Under the pieces are notes generated by a model that made no database searches, was not told the origin of the DNA, and saw only the letters and a list, made by a program, of their open reading frames with translations. Made by a program: the position numbers and the translations under genes. From positions 7,812,850 to 7,876,849 of the forward strand of contig NC_050102.1 of assembly GCF_902167145.1 (NCBI RefSeq): a stretch of DNA of 64,000 nt, read 5' to 3'. Shown here piece by piece: positions 47,429 to 58,639 of this stretch; within the stretch, counting starts at the first letter, position 1; the number at the start of each line of letters is the position of its first letter. Source of the DNA: Zea mays (Eukaryota > Streptophyta > Magnoliopsida > Poales > Poaceae).

Positions 47429-47778
47429 TGGTAGTAATCACACACATATCAGATCTGACTCTACAGTCTTTCAGCATAAGAAAAGATATACGGAAATCTT
47501 CACCGCACTAAACAATTGATCATCTTCATTGACAACTTCTCAGATAAAGAGGAAAGTGGAAACAAATGGATTGCCCAACTAAATAATTGATTTTATTAAT
47601 AACTACACCAAGTTGCAGGGGATACCCACACCTTGGTGACAATCATTACAAAGATCCAACTTCATTACATGTTCATCATGACAAGCATCCAACAAAAGAT
47701 AACCAAACTAACTCTAACTAAGACTGACTAGACTAAGACACTAAATTAAGCATTATTACAGACTCCGACTCCATCGAT

Positions 47779-48799
47779 CTATGGACCTAAATCTATGCGG
47801 GTCCTACATTCTGGGGTACCATAATCGAAGCGACCACGGGGCAGTGAACGGTAAGGGTGCTGAATCCCGACAGGGGCGGGAGAACCACCATCAAGATAGT
47901 GGCGTGCCGCGCATTCAACACGCAATTCCACAACCTCCGCCCGAACCTTGCCCAACTCGTCAAGGGCGTGGTCCAACTCTGTGTTGAGCACGACGACCAA
48001 GTTGACTATGCTGCTCAGCCTAGGATTGCCCTCACCAACTGGTGAGACCATCACACCTCCAGCACTACCGGTCGAACGGTAAGGGTAGTACTTCAGGTCA
48101 AGGCCATCAGCTACCCCGCTGAACAACGAGCAATACTGAGAAAGTGCCCATTGTGCTGCATCTTGCATGGCTGGCTCGGCAGTGTCCCTCTCAGTGATAG
48201 AATAGTGCTCTGAGAAGGCTTCTGCGCTCCGGAGATCATCATCCGGACGGCGCACCAAGCAAGTAGCCTCCCACTGGTCTAGGTATAGCCCGTGACGATG
48301 CTGGTAGACTACACAACGGTACTCGATAGACCAAGTGTGTCGATCGAAAGCCCGACGCAACAGGGTATCGAGAGCGTCGTGGAAGTGACACCCGCGAGCG
48401 GTGTAACGAGTGATGGGTCTAGCGATCCACCCCCTCCGGCTCCAGCTCCTCCGAGAGCTCCGTGCCGTGGCTCGAACTGCCACTGGCGTCGTCGTCATCT
48501 CCATCTCCGTCGGGGTCTCCTTCAACAGCCGGGATTTCCTGGGGTGGTGCAGGGGGCATCTCTGGCTGAGGTGCAGGGGAAAGCGGTCTCTCAGACTCCA
48601 CCTCCCGCTGAGGCGAGGGGGAAGAATCCTGCAGCTCCTGCTCCTGGCGTCGGTGCTCCTGCTCCTCATGCAGGCAACGATGCAGTCTCTCCAGCTGTCT
48701 GGACTGACCTAACACCGTGCGACGCAGTGGACGCTCTGCCAGGCGAGAAGGCAAAAAGGGGATCACAGACTTACGTGCAGTGCACCTGATACGGGCCAT
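47779..48799 (-). pseudogene. Additional sense ORF between PBS and gag of gypsy G, unknown function
   Basis: Two overlapping minus-strand frames look like one protein cut by a single frameshift near 48420-48440. 48799-48419 is charged (LERLHRCLHEEQEHRRQEQE, then an Asp-rich acidic run). 48440-47779 is more globular (RAFDRHTWSIEYRCVVYQ, VVVLNTELDHALDELGKVRA, with a predicted coiled segment). Together they would give about 330 residues. I recognise no domain. The position, after the primer-binding site and before gag on the same strand, is that of an accessory retrotransposon ORF rather than a host gene. The stop at 47779 is about 350 bp before the gag start. Confidence 0.55.
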
Positions 48800-49018
48800 C
48801 TACAAAAGACATCATAAGCACACGAGTAAGAATAGAACTATGAGACCAGAAAGTAAACAGAAAGAAAAGTGAGACAAAACTTTTGAGATAAGTAAATAAC
48901 ATAGAGTTGGTCAAGATGACCAACTTTTGAAAAGACTCTAAGGTCAAGGTAAGGGTAAGGGTCTATAGTCCTTAGGTCGACCATTCTAGTCTAGGTTAGC
49001 AGTCCTACAGTCAGCAAG

Positions 49019-49030
49019 GCTTTGATACCA
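49019..49030 (-). other. Primer-binding site of gypsy G
   Basis: On the minus strand TGGTATCAAAGC, separated from the LTR end by TAAG. It resembles the initiator tRNA-Met type with one change from TGGTATCAGAGC. Confidence 0.8.
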
Positions 49031-49034
49031 CTTA

Positions 49035-52000
49035 TGTCACACCCGGTTTTGGAAGGTAAACCGAATGCGAACCATGTATGTGCTAGGATCAGAACTCTCG
49101 TACACAACGATTACATAATTGGACATCATCACACAATGCTTGAATTAAATAGCGGAAAGGTACTTAGTTACATCAAGATGTCTAAGACATCCACAGAGTC
49201 TATTACATAATCATAGTGTTTAGCAATAACATCAAAGTGCGGAGTAATGAAACGTAGAGTGTAAGCCTACACAGGCAGCTAACTAGGGGTTTGCCACTAA
49301 AGTAAACTAGAACTCATCATATTCCTGGAACTCCTCGAAGTCATCCATGTTGCCAGCTTCACCTCCTGAGCACTGAGAACAGTGGGGACAACCTAGGGTG
49401 GGGTGGTTTGTAAAGCAAGGGTGAGTACACTTCAACGTACTCAGCAAATGTCCCGTTTGGCTAAAGTGGACTAGCTGTATGTGGAGTTTAAAGTTAAGCA
49501 GTTGCTTTTAGTTGGTCAAGTTTTATTACTTATAAGTAGAGCCAAGTTTTAGTAATAACTCAGTTATTATCCAGAGGCACTCCCTCCAAGAGGAAATACC
49601 AGAGATCAGGATTATAATCACCATTGTTAATCATCATCATAAAAGTAACCATTGTTCTTCTAATCGAAGAGGATCCCAAGGTTGCTCATAACCGCGAGCA
49701 CGCCTAATATACTAGTTTCTAACACTCTGCAGAGGTCGCACACTTTACCCACAAGCCGTGATTCCCATTCTGCCCGGGGTTCTAGCCTCCCCATTGATGA
49801 CTACCAAGGTGACCTAGCAGGGTCTCACTACGTAGCCTTTACAAAGATTTCCCATAGATCATAGCCGCCCGTTAGGTTTCTCTAGTTTGATAAACATAAT
49901 ACATCTCCCCAGAGGAAGGGTTACTAACAAAACCAAATCAAAGAACTTCTGCACCCAACCTCGGCAGAGCAAGTACTGTGCCCGGACCCCATTGACGGCA
50001 CTACGGCGAGGCCAACTACGCCTCTGGTTCCTCTCAGCTAAGGGCGTCACATTCCACCATCATGGTTGCACTATTATCCTAGGTTGTCACTCCCCAAATA
50101 GGTCCTTACAGAGAGGCACTCAGGAAAGAGCCTGAGCCCCCTAAAGTAATCACAAGGACCCCATCGGGATAACATCATCGTATCATAAAAGATCACATCA
50201 TGTTCATTGATTAAGTTGAAGTAATAGCATAAACTAACCATGATTAACCCAAAAAGGTAAACAAGGGTAAGGGAAATACAAACTAGTCAATCCTTAAGTT
50301 TCAGTAATGTAATGCGGGACAGTGAATTATAAAGTATAGTAGGACATAGTAGGTCTGAGGACACTTGCCTTCACCAGGTTGTTGCTTAGGGAGGTCTCCA
50401 ACAACACACTCAGGAACCTCGGACTGCTCGTTGTCTAAGTAAAGCAAGCATACATTCAATACATTTGGAGAAGTATAAATGAACAGCACATCAAACATTT
50501 ACAATCATTAACTCACAAAAAGATATAGTATTAAGTGTAGGGGGATGATATCAAGCTACAAAGAAAATGGAGTAATCCTAATTGGGGAATTGATTACTCT
50601 CTAAATGTTTAGGACATAGCTCAAAAGGGTTAAGTAGTGATTAAAACAAAGGAAAGTTAGAATTATAATATAAACTACTCTCATTTAGGAATTTGATTAT
50701 CCTTTAAATATTATCCATAATTACATACCTAATTCTATTTATCACATTAGGGTCTAAAGGTTAAACCAAAAGTGAATCCATGAAATACATAACACTAATC
50801 TCACAAAATTTAATATGTTTTAACTCCTAGGGCTTTCTTTTTTACTTATTTTATTAAATAAATAAACTAACATAAACATTAATCCTATATTCTTAGTGTA
50901 AAATTATGGTATACAGATTACAGTTGGTCATATTTTATTTGAACAGAGAATAATCCTGTGAACATTTTGCAATTTGAACCACTAAATTTGGAGTTCATAT
51001 GAAAACGATATGAAATAAACAAGTTTTAAAGTTTGAAATATGAAATTAAGGCTAAATCTGTAATTAAATTAAAGTCCATGGGCTATTATAAAGAAACCAG
51101 GGACCTATACGCTAAAGCAGAGGACGGCGGGTTGATTTCCTAAAACCAGGGGGTTCTTAAGCAAAATAACCACGCGAAGGGGTACGGGGTAATCTCAATC
51201 ATCGGATCAGAAACCGATGACCCAGATTAGATCACGCGGGCGCGGGCGAGCGGACGCGACTGACAAGCGGGGCCAGGGCGTCAGCGAGCCAGGGCTGGCT
51301 GACCAACCGGGCCCAGGGGCAGATGCGCGGGTGAGGGGAGAGAGGAGAGACGGTTGGATCTGGATTGGATGGCTACGATTAGATCCGCTCGGGTTGGATC
51401 TACACTGTCCGATCTCGGGCGAACGACCGAGATCTAACGGAGGCGGGGGGCGGTTATGGGCGCGGTGGCGCCGTTCAGTCCCACGACGGAAACTCACCGG
51501 AGACGAGCAGACCGGCCACGGCGAGGCACCAGAGGCTTGGGGGTTGGCCTAGGCGCGCACAGGGGAATCTGGCGGACTCAGCCGAGGGCACCACGCCGGC
51601 GCGGGAGCACCAGAGGGCGCTGCACATGGCGCAGCGGGCTAACGGCGGCGCGGGGCAACTCCGGCGAGCAATTGCGCGCTAAGCCAGTGCGGTACACAGG
51701 GAAATAGGGGCGCGGGGAGGTTGCTCACCTTGCGGGGGAACGCTGGAGGCATGGGGCAATGACGGAGGCACAGGGACGCGACGAGGCAATGGTGGCGGAG
51801 CGAACCACTCCGGTGAGCGTGGGCCGGCTGAACCAGGGAGGGAAGGGGCACAACGAAGGATGTCCCGAGAAGTTGACGGCAAGGCAAAGCTCATTGTGGC
51901 ACTGGACGGGGCGCAGGCGCAACGACGGCCACAGAACAGGCGGTGGACGTCGATGGGCGGTGGTGGAGGTTCTCGGTTCGCGTGGGCGGAGCGAGAGAGT

Positions 52001-52687
52001 TGGGCAGAGGGCGCAAATGGAAGAGGGGAGGTGGGCGAGCAGGGCGCGGGGTTCAAAAGGGGCACGGGGGCTCAGTCGTGGCCGGAGAACGCGCGGACGT
52101 GGGCGCATCCACGGTGGGGAGATCGTGGGCGAGAGTTTAGGGACGCGCTGACAAGTGGGGTCGACGGGGTAGAGAGAGGGAGAGTGGGCGCGCGCGAGAG
52201 CAACGACGCCGACAGACCGGTCCCACGGAGCAGCGAGAGAGCGAGGGAGAGAGGACGCTCGGGTTTGCGTCGACAGGCGGGATCGGCCTGTCAGGCACAC
52301 GGACGCGCGGGCGCGGGCACGCGCGCGGGGGCTGGGCTTAATGGGCTGCCTTGGGCCGAATTGGCTTTTCCTATTTTCCTGGAATTTCTATTGCCTTTTC
52401 TATTTATTTTCTCTAGGGTTTTCAATTCAAATTCAAATCAAGTTTCAAATTCAAACCAAATCAAATATGTGCAACATTTCAAAGAATAATTAGGCTCAAT
52501 ATGATGCAACATTCCAAGACCCATATGTTTTGTGCAAAATAAAATAAATAATCCCTCACTAATACAACTAACTCTAATTAAAAGAGAGAGAGAGAGAGGG
52601 AAACTAGAGTGAGATAGAGAAGAGTAACACATGGATTTGGGTGATCATAAGAAAGAAATTTTATACCCCCAAATTCAGGGTGTTACA
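49035..52687 (-). repeat. 5' LTR of gypsy G (3653 bp)
   Basis: Runs from TGTCACACCCGG to GGGTGTTACA. Its first third matches solo LTR F. Its last 1.6 kb (51078-52687) matches the truncated LTR split across 4735-40473, and its last 1.03 kb matches 41223-42273. It contains a GC-rich promoter-side block (51220-52340) and an AT-rich block (50500-51080). Confidence 0.88.
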
Positions 52688-53440
52688 ACCAGGTAGGGGG
52701 CGGGGCACTTAACCTAGCCCTTGCTGATGACATCCCACTCATTTGCCGACGAGCTCGGCCGCAGGCGATTTGTCATTTGGTGAAAGAGGAAAAAGTGATG
52801 CCTCAAGATGCTCGTCGTCGATCTCCGGCGGCGGCTCAACTGGCGTGCCAATGCCATCAGGCAGAAGGCGGGGGAAACCTCAAGCATGATGCTTGACGTT
52901 ACTGTCATCGACCCTCCTCTCGGCTCCGTGGGTCGTAGGTGTCGACCCCCGGCAGAGCACAATGGTATTCAAGGTGGTCGCTGCCATTCGACAGCCAGAC
53001 ACAAGTGAGGCTGCCACCGACGATCGACCGCTATGCTCCATAGTAGATGGAGTTGTCTCCCCCGCCCACGGGGATGACTTCTTCTACCTACCAATGGGTT
53101 TCAGCAAGCCATAATAACAAAGGATATGCATTTGTTAACATGACCTCCATGGAATCCATTGGTAGGTCCCCATGGGCTAGGAGCAAGGCTAGCGTAGTCC
53201 GCTGCGCTGGCCTATGTCCTGGTCCTATGGCACATGCGGTGACCGTCGTCGGCCACCACACAAGCTCATGGCATGCTCAGTCTCCACCATTGCTAGGAGG
53301 GAGTTAAGTCCCAACTCCTTCGGCGTGCTAGTGGAGCCCAGTAAGCAAGCCAATAATGGGTTGCGCCTTCGACATCCTCATCATGCATGAGGTGACTAGC
53401 TGGTCGTGGAGGGCCCATGAGAGCTCCCCACATGCACCGG
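52688..53440 (+). pseudogene. Mei2-like RNA-binding protein fragment, copy 2
   Basis: Same content as 40474-41226 at roughly 95% identity by eye: DDFFYLPMGFSKP, two stops, KGYAFVNMTSMES, WARSKASVVRCAGL. It directly follows the LTR end at 52687. It continues past the CACCGG point (53435-53440) into sequence not present in copy 1 (to 53478), so this is the more complete copy. Confidence 0.6.
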
Positions 53441-53478
53441 TGGGCCTTCAAAGGAAACCTCAAGACCCGACTTGTCTG

Positions 53479-54010
53479 TGTCACACCCAGATTTAAGGGG
53501 CAAACCCGGGTGTGTCTCATATGTGCAACAAACGAGATCAACACATATGATGACTCAGTGTATAGAGACGAATGTCACAATCTTTATTACAAAAGAAATG
53601 TATTACAAAATAATTGATGATAAATAGAATGAACTAATATCATTATTGTCCCTTGGCGCCAACAAGCTAACTGGGAGACGAGACCTAGACCTCGTCGAAC
53701 TCCTCATAGTAGTCTTCCTTTGGAGCCACCTGCTCTTCACCTGTGGGGGGAAGTTTTATTGCAAGAGTGAGCTCATAGATGTTCATCGCTCAACAAGTAT
53801 GGGGAGTGCAGGCGGCCATGGCCGACATCTCTTCCTCAGATTCGCGTTCATCGCCGCTGGGGTTGGAGATGGTGACACAAGGGCAGGTGGTGACTGGATC
53901 TGCATCCGAGTCCCATAGCTCTCCAACTGCCTTAGCTACAGTAGCCACGACGACGACCATGTTCCCAACATCTTCACTCTACGTGGATGACCTACACAAG
54001 AGCGTGTAGT
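53479..54010. mobile_element. LTR fragment of another gypsy-like family
   Basis: Begins TGTCACACCCAGATTT, an LTR-type start different from the G family. It then holds low-complexity LTR-like sequence (ACCTCGTCGAACTCCTCATA and others). Its far end is not defined; it merges into the truncated FAR1-like gene near 54010-54040. Confidence 0.5.
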
Positions 54011-55755
54011 GTAGGACACACAACTCTTTGACATCTTATCAAACTCATATGGTGTTAATGGATGATGCACAATAGATTGGAACTTGGTTTTGAAGTATTG
54101 TTCCGTAAATCTTGCATACAATTCATTAAGGAATGGCATAAATCTATTCTGGACATGCCATAAACAAAGTCTGTGGATTATGCATGGGAACACCTTTCGT
54201 AGTGCAACTGGCATCACAGGATCTTGATCTAAATAATATGGTCATAAAAGTCAGAAATAACATAATATTTCTAAATCAATACACATTCATTAAATAAAAA
54301 AAAATTATACATGTTAGCATAACTCGTGGACCTTCACATCCATGCAGGTTTTGAATGCATTAAAAGCCCACTCGAATGTGTCTACAGTCGCATCCCCGAG
54401 TAACACAAAACCAAACAATGTGCAATGAAGACGATGGTTAGCTTCAACAAACATTCCTAGTAGTTTGTCGTACATATTTGTTTTATGTGTTGTATCAAAA
54501 GTTACAGCATTACCAAAATCAATGTATTATGCCTGCATGCTAGCATGTGACCAAAATATGTTTTTATCTTCCCTTCGCCATCAAGCTGAAAGTCACAAAA
54601 AACTAAGGGTTCTGTTTTTTGCAAGTAGTAAAAAATGACAAAAGCTTAGATACATCATTAGCACAGTTCTCTTGTTTCTTAGCTGCTTTCCTGTTCATTA
54701 TACAAAATAAGTTATTCAACCGCATCACAACCTAATATCAATACGACAATGTCATCCGGCAAGGAAAAACTCAAATTTTATGTGACAACTCTTACATGTT
54801 TTTCAAATCTTATGTCGTAATAGGAACGTTTTTAGGACCATCATACATGTCTGAAATCATATCAACAATACAGCGTTGTGGTACCCTACTGTCATGCATT
54901 GCTCCAACAAAGTCCATAAATTCCGGATCACGTGTCTTGTTACAACAGAGGTGTTGTTTTTCAGTTTCTTGGGTTACAAAATCATGATTATGCACAAGGT
55001 TAACTAGATCAATCCTAACAGATATGACATTTTTAGCATCATCATAAATTTTCCTAAGCTTTATTCCTACTTTGCACTATGTTCGACCTATGTATTTGTT
55101 CCAGATTCTAGGGTTACCATCTTTTCTTTCTACACATCTCCCCTCTCTGGAGCAATTCAACCATTTGCAGTTTGTCTTTTCCCTGTACCTTTTCAAAGGA
55201 AAGCCGACCTCATATGCATAACATTTATAGAAATCATAAGCATCATCAACATCTCGGAACATCATCCTAAACCTAGGAACTAAACTAGGATCAATCGAAT
55301 CAGGCTGTGGACAACATAAAATCGCATACATTAACATCTAATTTTTAATTCCTCTAAACACATTATCATCGTCAGAGACGTCAAATCATAAATATACTTA
55401 TAAGCATTAAACTTACATGCGATTGTAATATATTTGATGTATCCATCTCACCACATCCTATTGTAGTCATCCGCCCGCGCATCATTGTTGCCAGTTGTCC
55501 ATCATCTCCACATATCTCCTCGCTACCAGGTCCTCGCAGAGTTGCAGGTGGCGTCTCGTTTCTAAGGCAAGCAACAATGGCACCCGGAGGACGCCTCAGG
55601 GAGAACCATCCAGTCGGCGATCTATCATACGGTGGCCACATAACCGCAGAAGCCCGGGGGTATGTGAGAAAGAAGATGGGTTTTTTTCGCTTGTATGTTG
55701 GCTTCGTAATAATCAAAAGTTGACCACGATGAGAATACTCCCCGCCAATCGCCAC
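53960..55755 (-). pseudogene. FAR1/FHY3-type MULE-derived transposase gene, decayed and 3'-truncated
   Basis: On the minus strand 55337-55077 encodes the FAR1 DNA-binding domain (FRDVDDAYDFYKCYAYEVGF, NCSREGRC). It continues through a stop at about 55081 into CKVGIKLRKIYDDAKN and HNHDFVTQETEKQHLC (to 54810). 54600-54340 holds the MULE transposase core after a frameshift: FCDFQLDGEGKIK, then AVTFDTTHKTNMY, then HRLHCTLFGFVLLGDATVDTFEWAF. A probable intron (about 54240-54337) precedes DQDPVMPVALRKVFP and HRLCLWHVQNRF (54230-54080). After PYEFDKM the similarity ends abruptly against LTR sequence, and the SWIM zinc finger is missing. The upstream frame 55755-55381 may be its first exon. Such proteins are light-signalling factors in Arabidopsis, but many grass copies are transposon relics, as here. 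Confidence 0.8.
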
Positions 55756-56351
55756 TTTTCACGGATTGCCCACACATCAAATCAAAACAGATCTGGAATA
55801 TTTTTCCATATACCTTATATACGTTTATGAATATTTATACCACATTTTATGCACTACCTCGAAAAAATTTAGGCCCATATCGCATACCTTAAACAACTAT
55901 TAATATTAATTTGTTTACGAGAAACAATACTTCTTCTTAAGACATCCGCATCATTTTTATGCAATAAATTGTATCTTTCATACAAATTATGCTATATTTA
56001 CGAAACCATCTACTGGATATTATACCATTCCTAAGTTTTGCTCGTTATTATTTTCGCATATCCATCACATGCAGCTAGTCTAGTTCCATATATACCGCCG
56101 CAGATCTGAACCTCCGTAATAACCGTCCACTAATTTCGTGCATGCACATACGGAAATCCCGTAGAGTGCGTTACATGCACTTCAAAAAGGCATCATCCCA
56201 CGTCGCGCGGACGGTTTGCCTTTTTTAACGCTGCATGCCGTTAATTAGGCATATCGTGTCAGTCTCATTGGTGTGGGTCGGTCGATCCGGGCTTCCTGTA
56301 TCATATGGAAGCCCACGGCTCCTAATAGCCTCACCCGGGAGCCTTTCTAAT
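55756..56351. other. AT-rich spacer with no recognised gene
   Basis: No coding or transposon ends were found. A GGGCTTCC/GGAAGCCC pair at about 56289-56313 could be part of a degraded inverted repeat. Confidence 0.5.
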
Positions 56352-57530
56352 AAACATCAACAATCGTAATTAACATACGTTTCAATTGTTGTTTTTAAAA
56401 TTATGGTCGGAGTTTCTTAAGTTTCGATTGAATTGTTAAACTTTTGTGTTGATTGAGGAATATGTCTATTTTTTCTTGTATCTAGGAGCATTAATCGTTG
56501 ATATTTCTTGGGCTTGAAATTCATTCACATTCTCATAGTTACAAAACAGTAAGAAAGGTAAAATATGAGGATGCTTTACCGCAATAATAATTAATCGTTG
56601 TTGTTTCCAGATTAATCTATTTATTCGTCTTGATAAGCCGCATCCGTAATGTTTTTTTTTATTTTACACGTGTTCATTTAAAAACAAAGTGATAGAGTCA
56701 CAATAATGTGAGCTGGTTCGTTAACTATATGAGCTAAAATACTAGCTCATCTCGCTAAAAAAAATTATAAACGGGTTGAGTTGAGCCGAGCTGAACCACT
56801 TAACGAGTCGAGATGAGCGAGGTATTAAGCTGTGAGCTTTTGGTCCAGTCCTAAACGATGTTAACTAACCGCTGTAGAAAGAATTGTCACAGTTATTTTT
56901 TATATGAATTGTGGATAAAGAATAACCTCCAAGAAGAAGCCGGTACTGTAACAACCATGTTAACTATTTTATATGAAGCTAAGTACTATAGTACCAGTAG
57001 TAATATAGTGCTATGACTATAACCCGAGAAGCTAGGTCATTACGGTGAGCAGTAAAAGGCAACCGAGTTACCGAGCTGTCAGCAAAACAAATTATATTGG
57101 CAGGAAAGCGTCACCAAGCCAACTGCAAGCATAGTACATTGTCGCGCCACCTGCCTGGCTTCTACGATGGCTCCCTGCAGATAGGTGATGATCCCGATGC
57201 ACACTTCACCTCGCTTTTATCGCTGCATGGAGAGCAACACAGTCCATTTGTGTGGCGCTACCAATGGTCTTTACTTGCTGCAGAGGAATATACAATAAAA
57301 TAGATGGTCTATTTTATTCTATTTTAGTCTCTAAAATAAAATAGAGGAACTGAAAATTAGTCTATTGAAACTAAACACCTCGTTATTAAAAAATGAACAG
57401 AATTAGATTTCGATCCTAACTAGATCTGTCAAATTTAGAGCTAATTATTATCACCCTAACTAGACGAAGATGACCTCGTCGCAACGATAGCTAGCTAGCA
57501 AGCTCCTTCGTCTGCCGCCGTGCCCCTCTG
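56352..57530. other. Duplicated upstream region of phytocyanin gene 2
   Basis: Collinear with about 3035-3530. Matching blocks include AACATCAACAATCG (56354), AGAAAGAATTGTCACAGTTA (56877), GAATTGTGGATAAAGAATAA, and GGCAGGAAAGCGTCA (57100). The order is the same and the spacing differs through small indels. It marks the left part of the segmental duplication. Confidence 0.7.
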
Positions 57531-57533
57531 CTG

Positions 57534-57541
57534 TATAATAG
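57534..57541 (+). promoter_or_regulatory. TATA box of phytocyanin gene 2
   Basis: TATAATAG lies 156 bp before the ATG, in the same CTGTATAA context as gene 1. A CAG/CCGCAG repeat lies between it and the ATG. Confidence 0.6.
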
Positions 57542-57696
57542 TAGACATGAGTGTCACCCCTCAGTCCTCACTCCTGCTTGCCAAGCTACAGCAGCAGCAG
57601 CAGCCGCAGCAAGATAGTGTAGCGTGGCAAGGGCAGTGATAGTTAGCTAGCTGCTCGCTCGCCTGGGACGACGGCGACGACGAAGCGGCAACGCTA

Positions 57697-58410
57697 ATGG
57701 CGTCCTCCAACTCGAAGCAAGCGCTGCTCCTGGCCGCCGTCGCGTGCCTCGCGTCGCTGGCCTCCGCCACGCAGTGGACGGTCGGGGACGAAGGCGGCTG
57801 GAGGGCCAGGCTTAACGAGACCGCCTGGACCGACGGCAAGACGTTCACGGTTGGCGACACCCTGCGTACGTACGCACGTCACGCGAGAGACGGCAACACA
57901 CCATGAGACGAAAGCTTATTTGAACGACTAACATCTCTCTTTCTCTCTCTCGCACGCACGCACGCAGTGTTCGTGTACCCCAAGGAGAAGCACACGGTGG
58001 TGAAGGTCGGCAAGAACGCCTTCGTGGCGTGCGACCTGAGCGCCAACCTGCAGCTGGGGAACTGGACCAGCGGCAGCGACGTCGTGACGCTGGACCAGCC
58101 GGGCATGGCGTGGTTCATCTGCAACAAGCCCACCCACTGCCTCAACGGCATGAAGCTCGCCATCGACGTGGTCGGCGGCACCTCAGGCCCAGCCCCGATG
58201 CCGTTCCCGGGAGTCCCGGCCGTAGCCCCGTCTCCGCTGGTGCGGTTCCCGTTCTCGGACCTGGCGGGCCCGGTCCCCGACCTGGCGGCCCTGGCCCCAG
58301 CCCCGGCCCCAGCAGCATCGTCGCCGCCGTCTGCAGCCGTGAGGTGCCCGGTCGGCGGCGCGGTGGCCGCCGCGGCAGCCGTCGTTGTCGCGGCCGCCCT
58401 CGCGCTCTAG
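57697..58410 (+). CDS. Phytocyanin (uclacyanin-like blue copper protein), gene 2
   Basis: Exons 57697-57865 and 57968-58410 flank a 102-bp GT-AG intron whose first ~45 bases are nearly identical to the intron of gene 1. The product is 203 residues. The signal peptide covers 1-24. Copper ligands are His65, Cys108, His113 and Met118, and the disulfide pair is Cys78 and Cys114, so copper binding should be intact. The linker (about 129-180) is longer than in gene 1. It contains a hydrophobic/Phe segment (VRFPFSDLAG) plus PAPAPAAS arabinogalactan-type motifs. The C-terminal GGAVAAAAAVVVAAALAL is the GPI signal. Most substitutions relative to gene 1 fall outside the ligands (for example K63EN in gene 1 versus KEK here). 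Expression and specific role are unknown; family members act at the cell surface in growth and reproduction. Confidence 0.93.
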
Positions 58411-58613
58411 CCCTCTTCTCCCCCCTTCCTGCAGAATTGTTACTTGCCCTGGCATGACTTCGTTTCCAGTGTGTGGTCTGTGGTGGGAGAGCATTGCTGC
58501 TGTTCGTGCTTGGACCTTGGACTAGGTAGCATTAGCATGTGTTATTTTTTTTTCTTCTTTCGAACATGTGTGTGTCAGGCGATCTGAGTTTGCCGTATTG
58601 CTGGCCGGCATTT

Positions 58614-58619
58614 AATAAA
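58614..58619 (+). terminator. Polyadenylation signal of phytocyanin gene 2
   Basis: AATAAA about 205 bp after the stop, in the same TTAATAAACTC context as gene 1. Confidence 0.65.
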
Positions 58620-58639
58620 CTCATTCTAATAAAGTTTAA

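Larger units (their letters stand above)
41223..52687 (-). mobile_element. Ty3/gypsy chromovirus G (Tekay/Del-like), left LTR truncated
   Basis: Minus-strand element. The right (5') LTR is 49035-52687, and a primer-binding site TGGTATCAAAGC (rc of 49019-49030) lies 4 bp inside it. An extra ORF is at 47779-48799, gag at 46086-47428, and pol at 42358-45407, with integrase before a chromodomain-like tail. The polypurine tract is at 42274-42290. The left LTR keeps only its last 1051 bp (41223-42273). No matching target duplication can therefore be found. Several frameshifts and stops and a hAT insertion (45542-46077) make it inactive. Confidence 0.9.
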
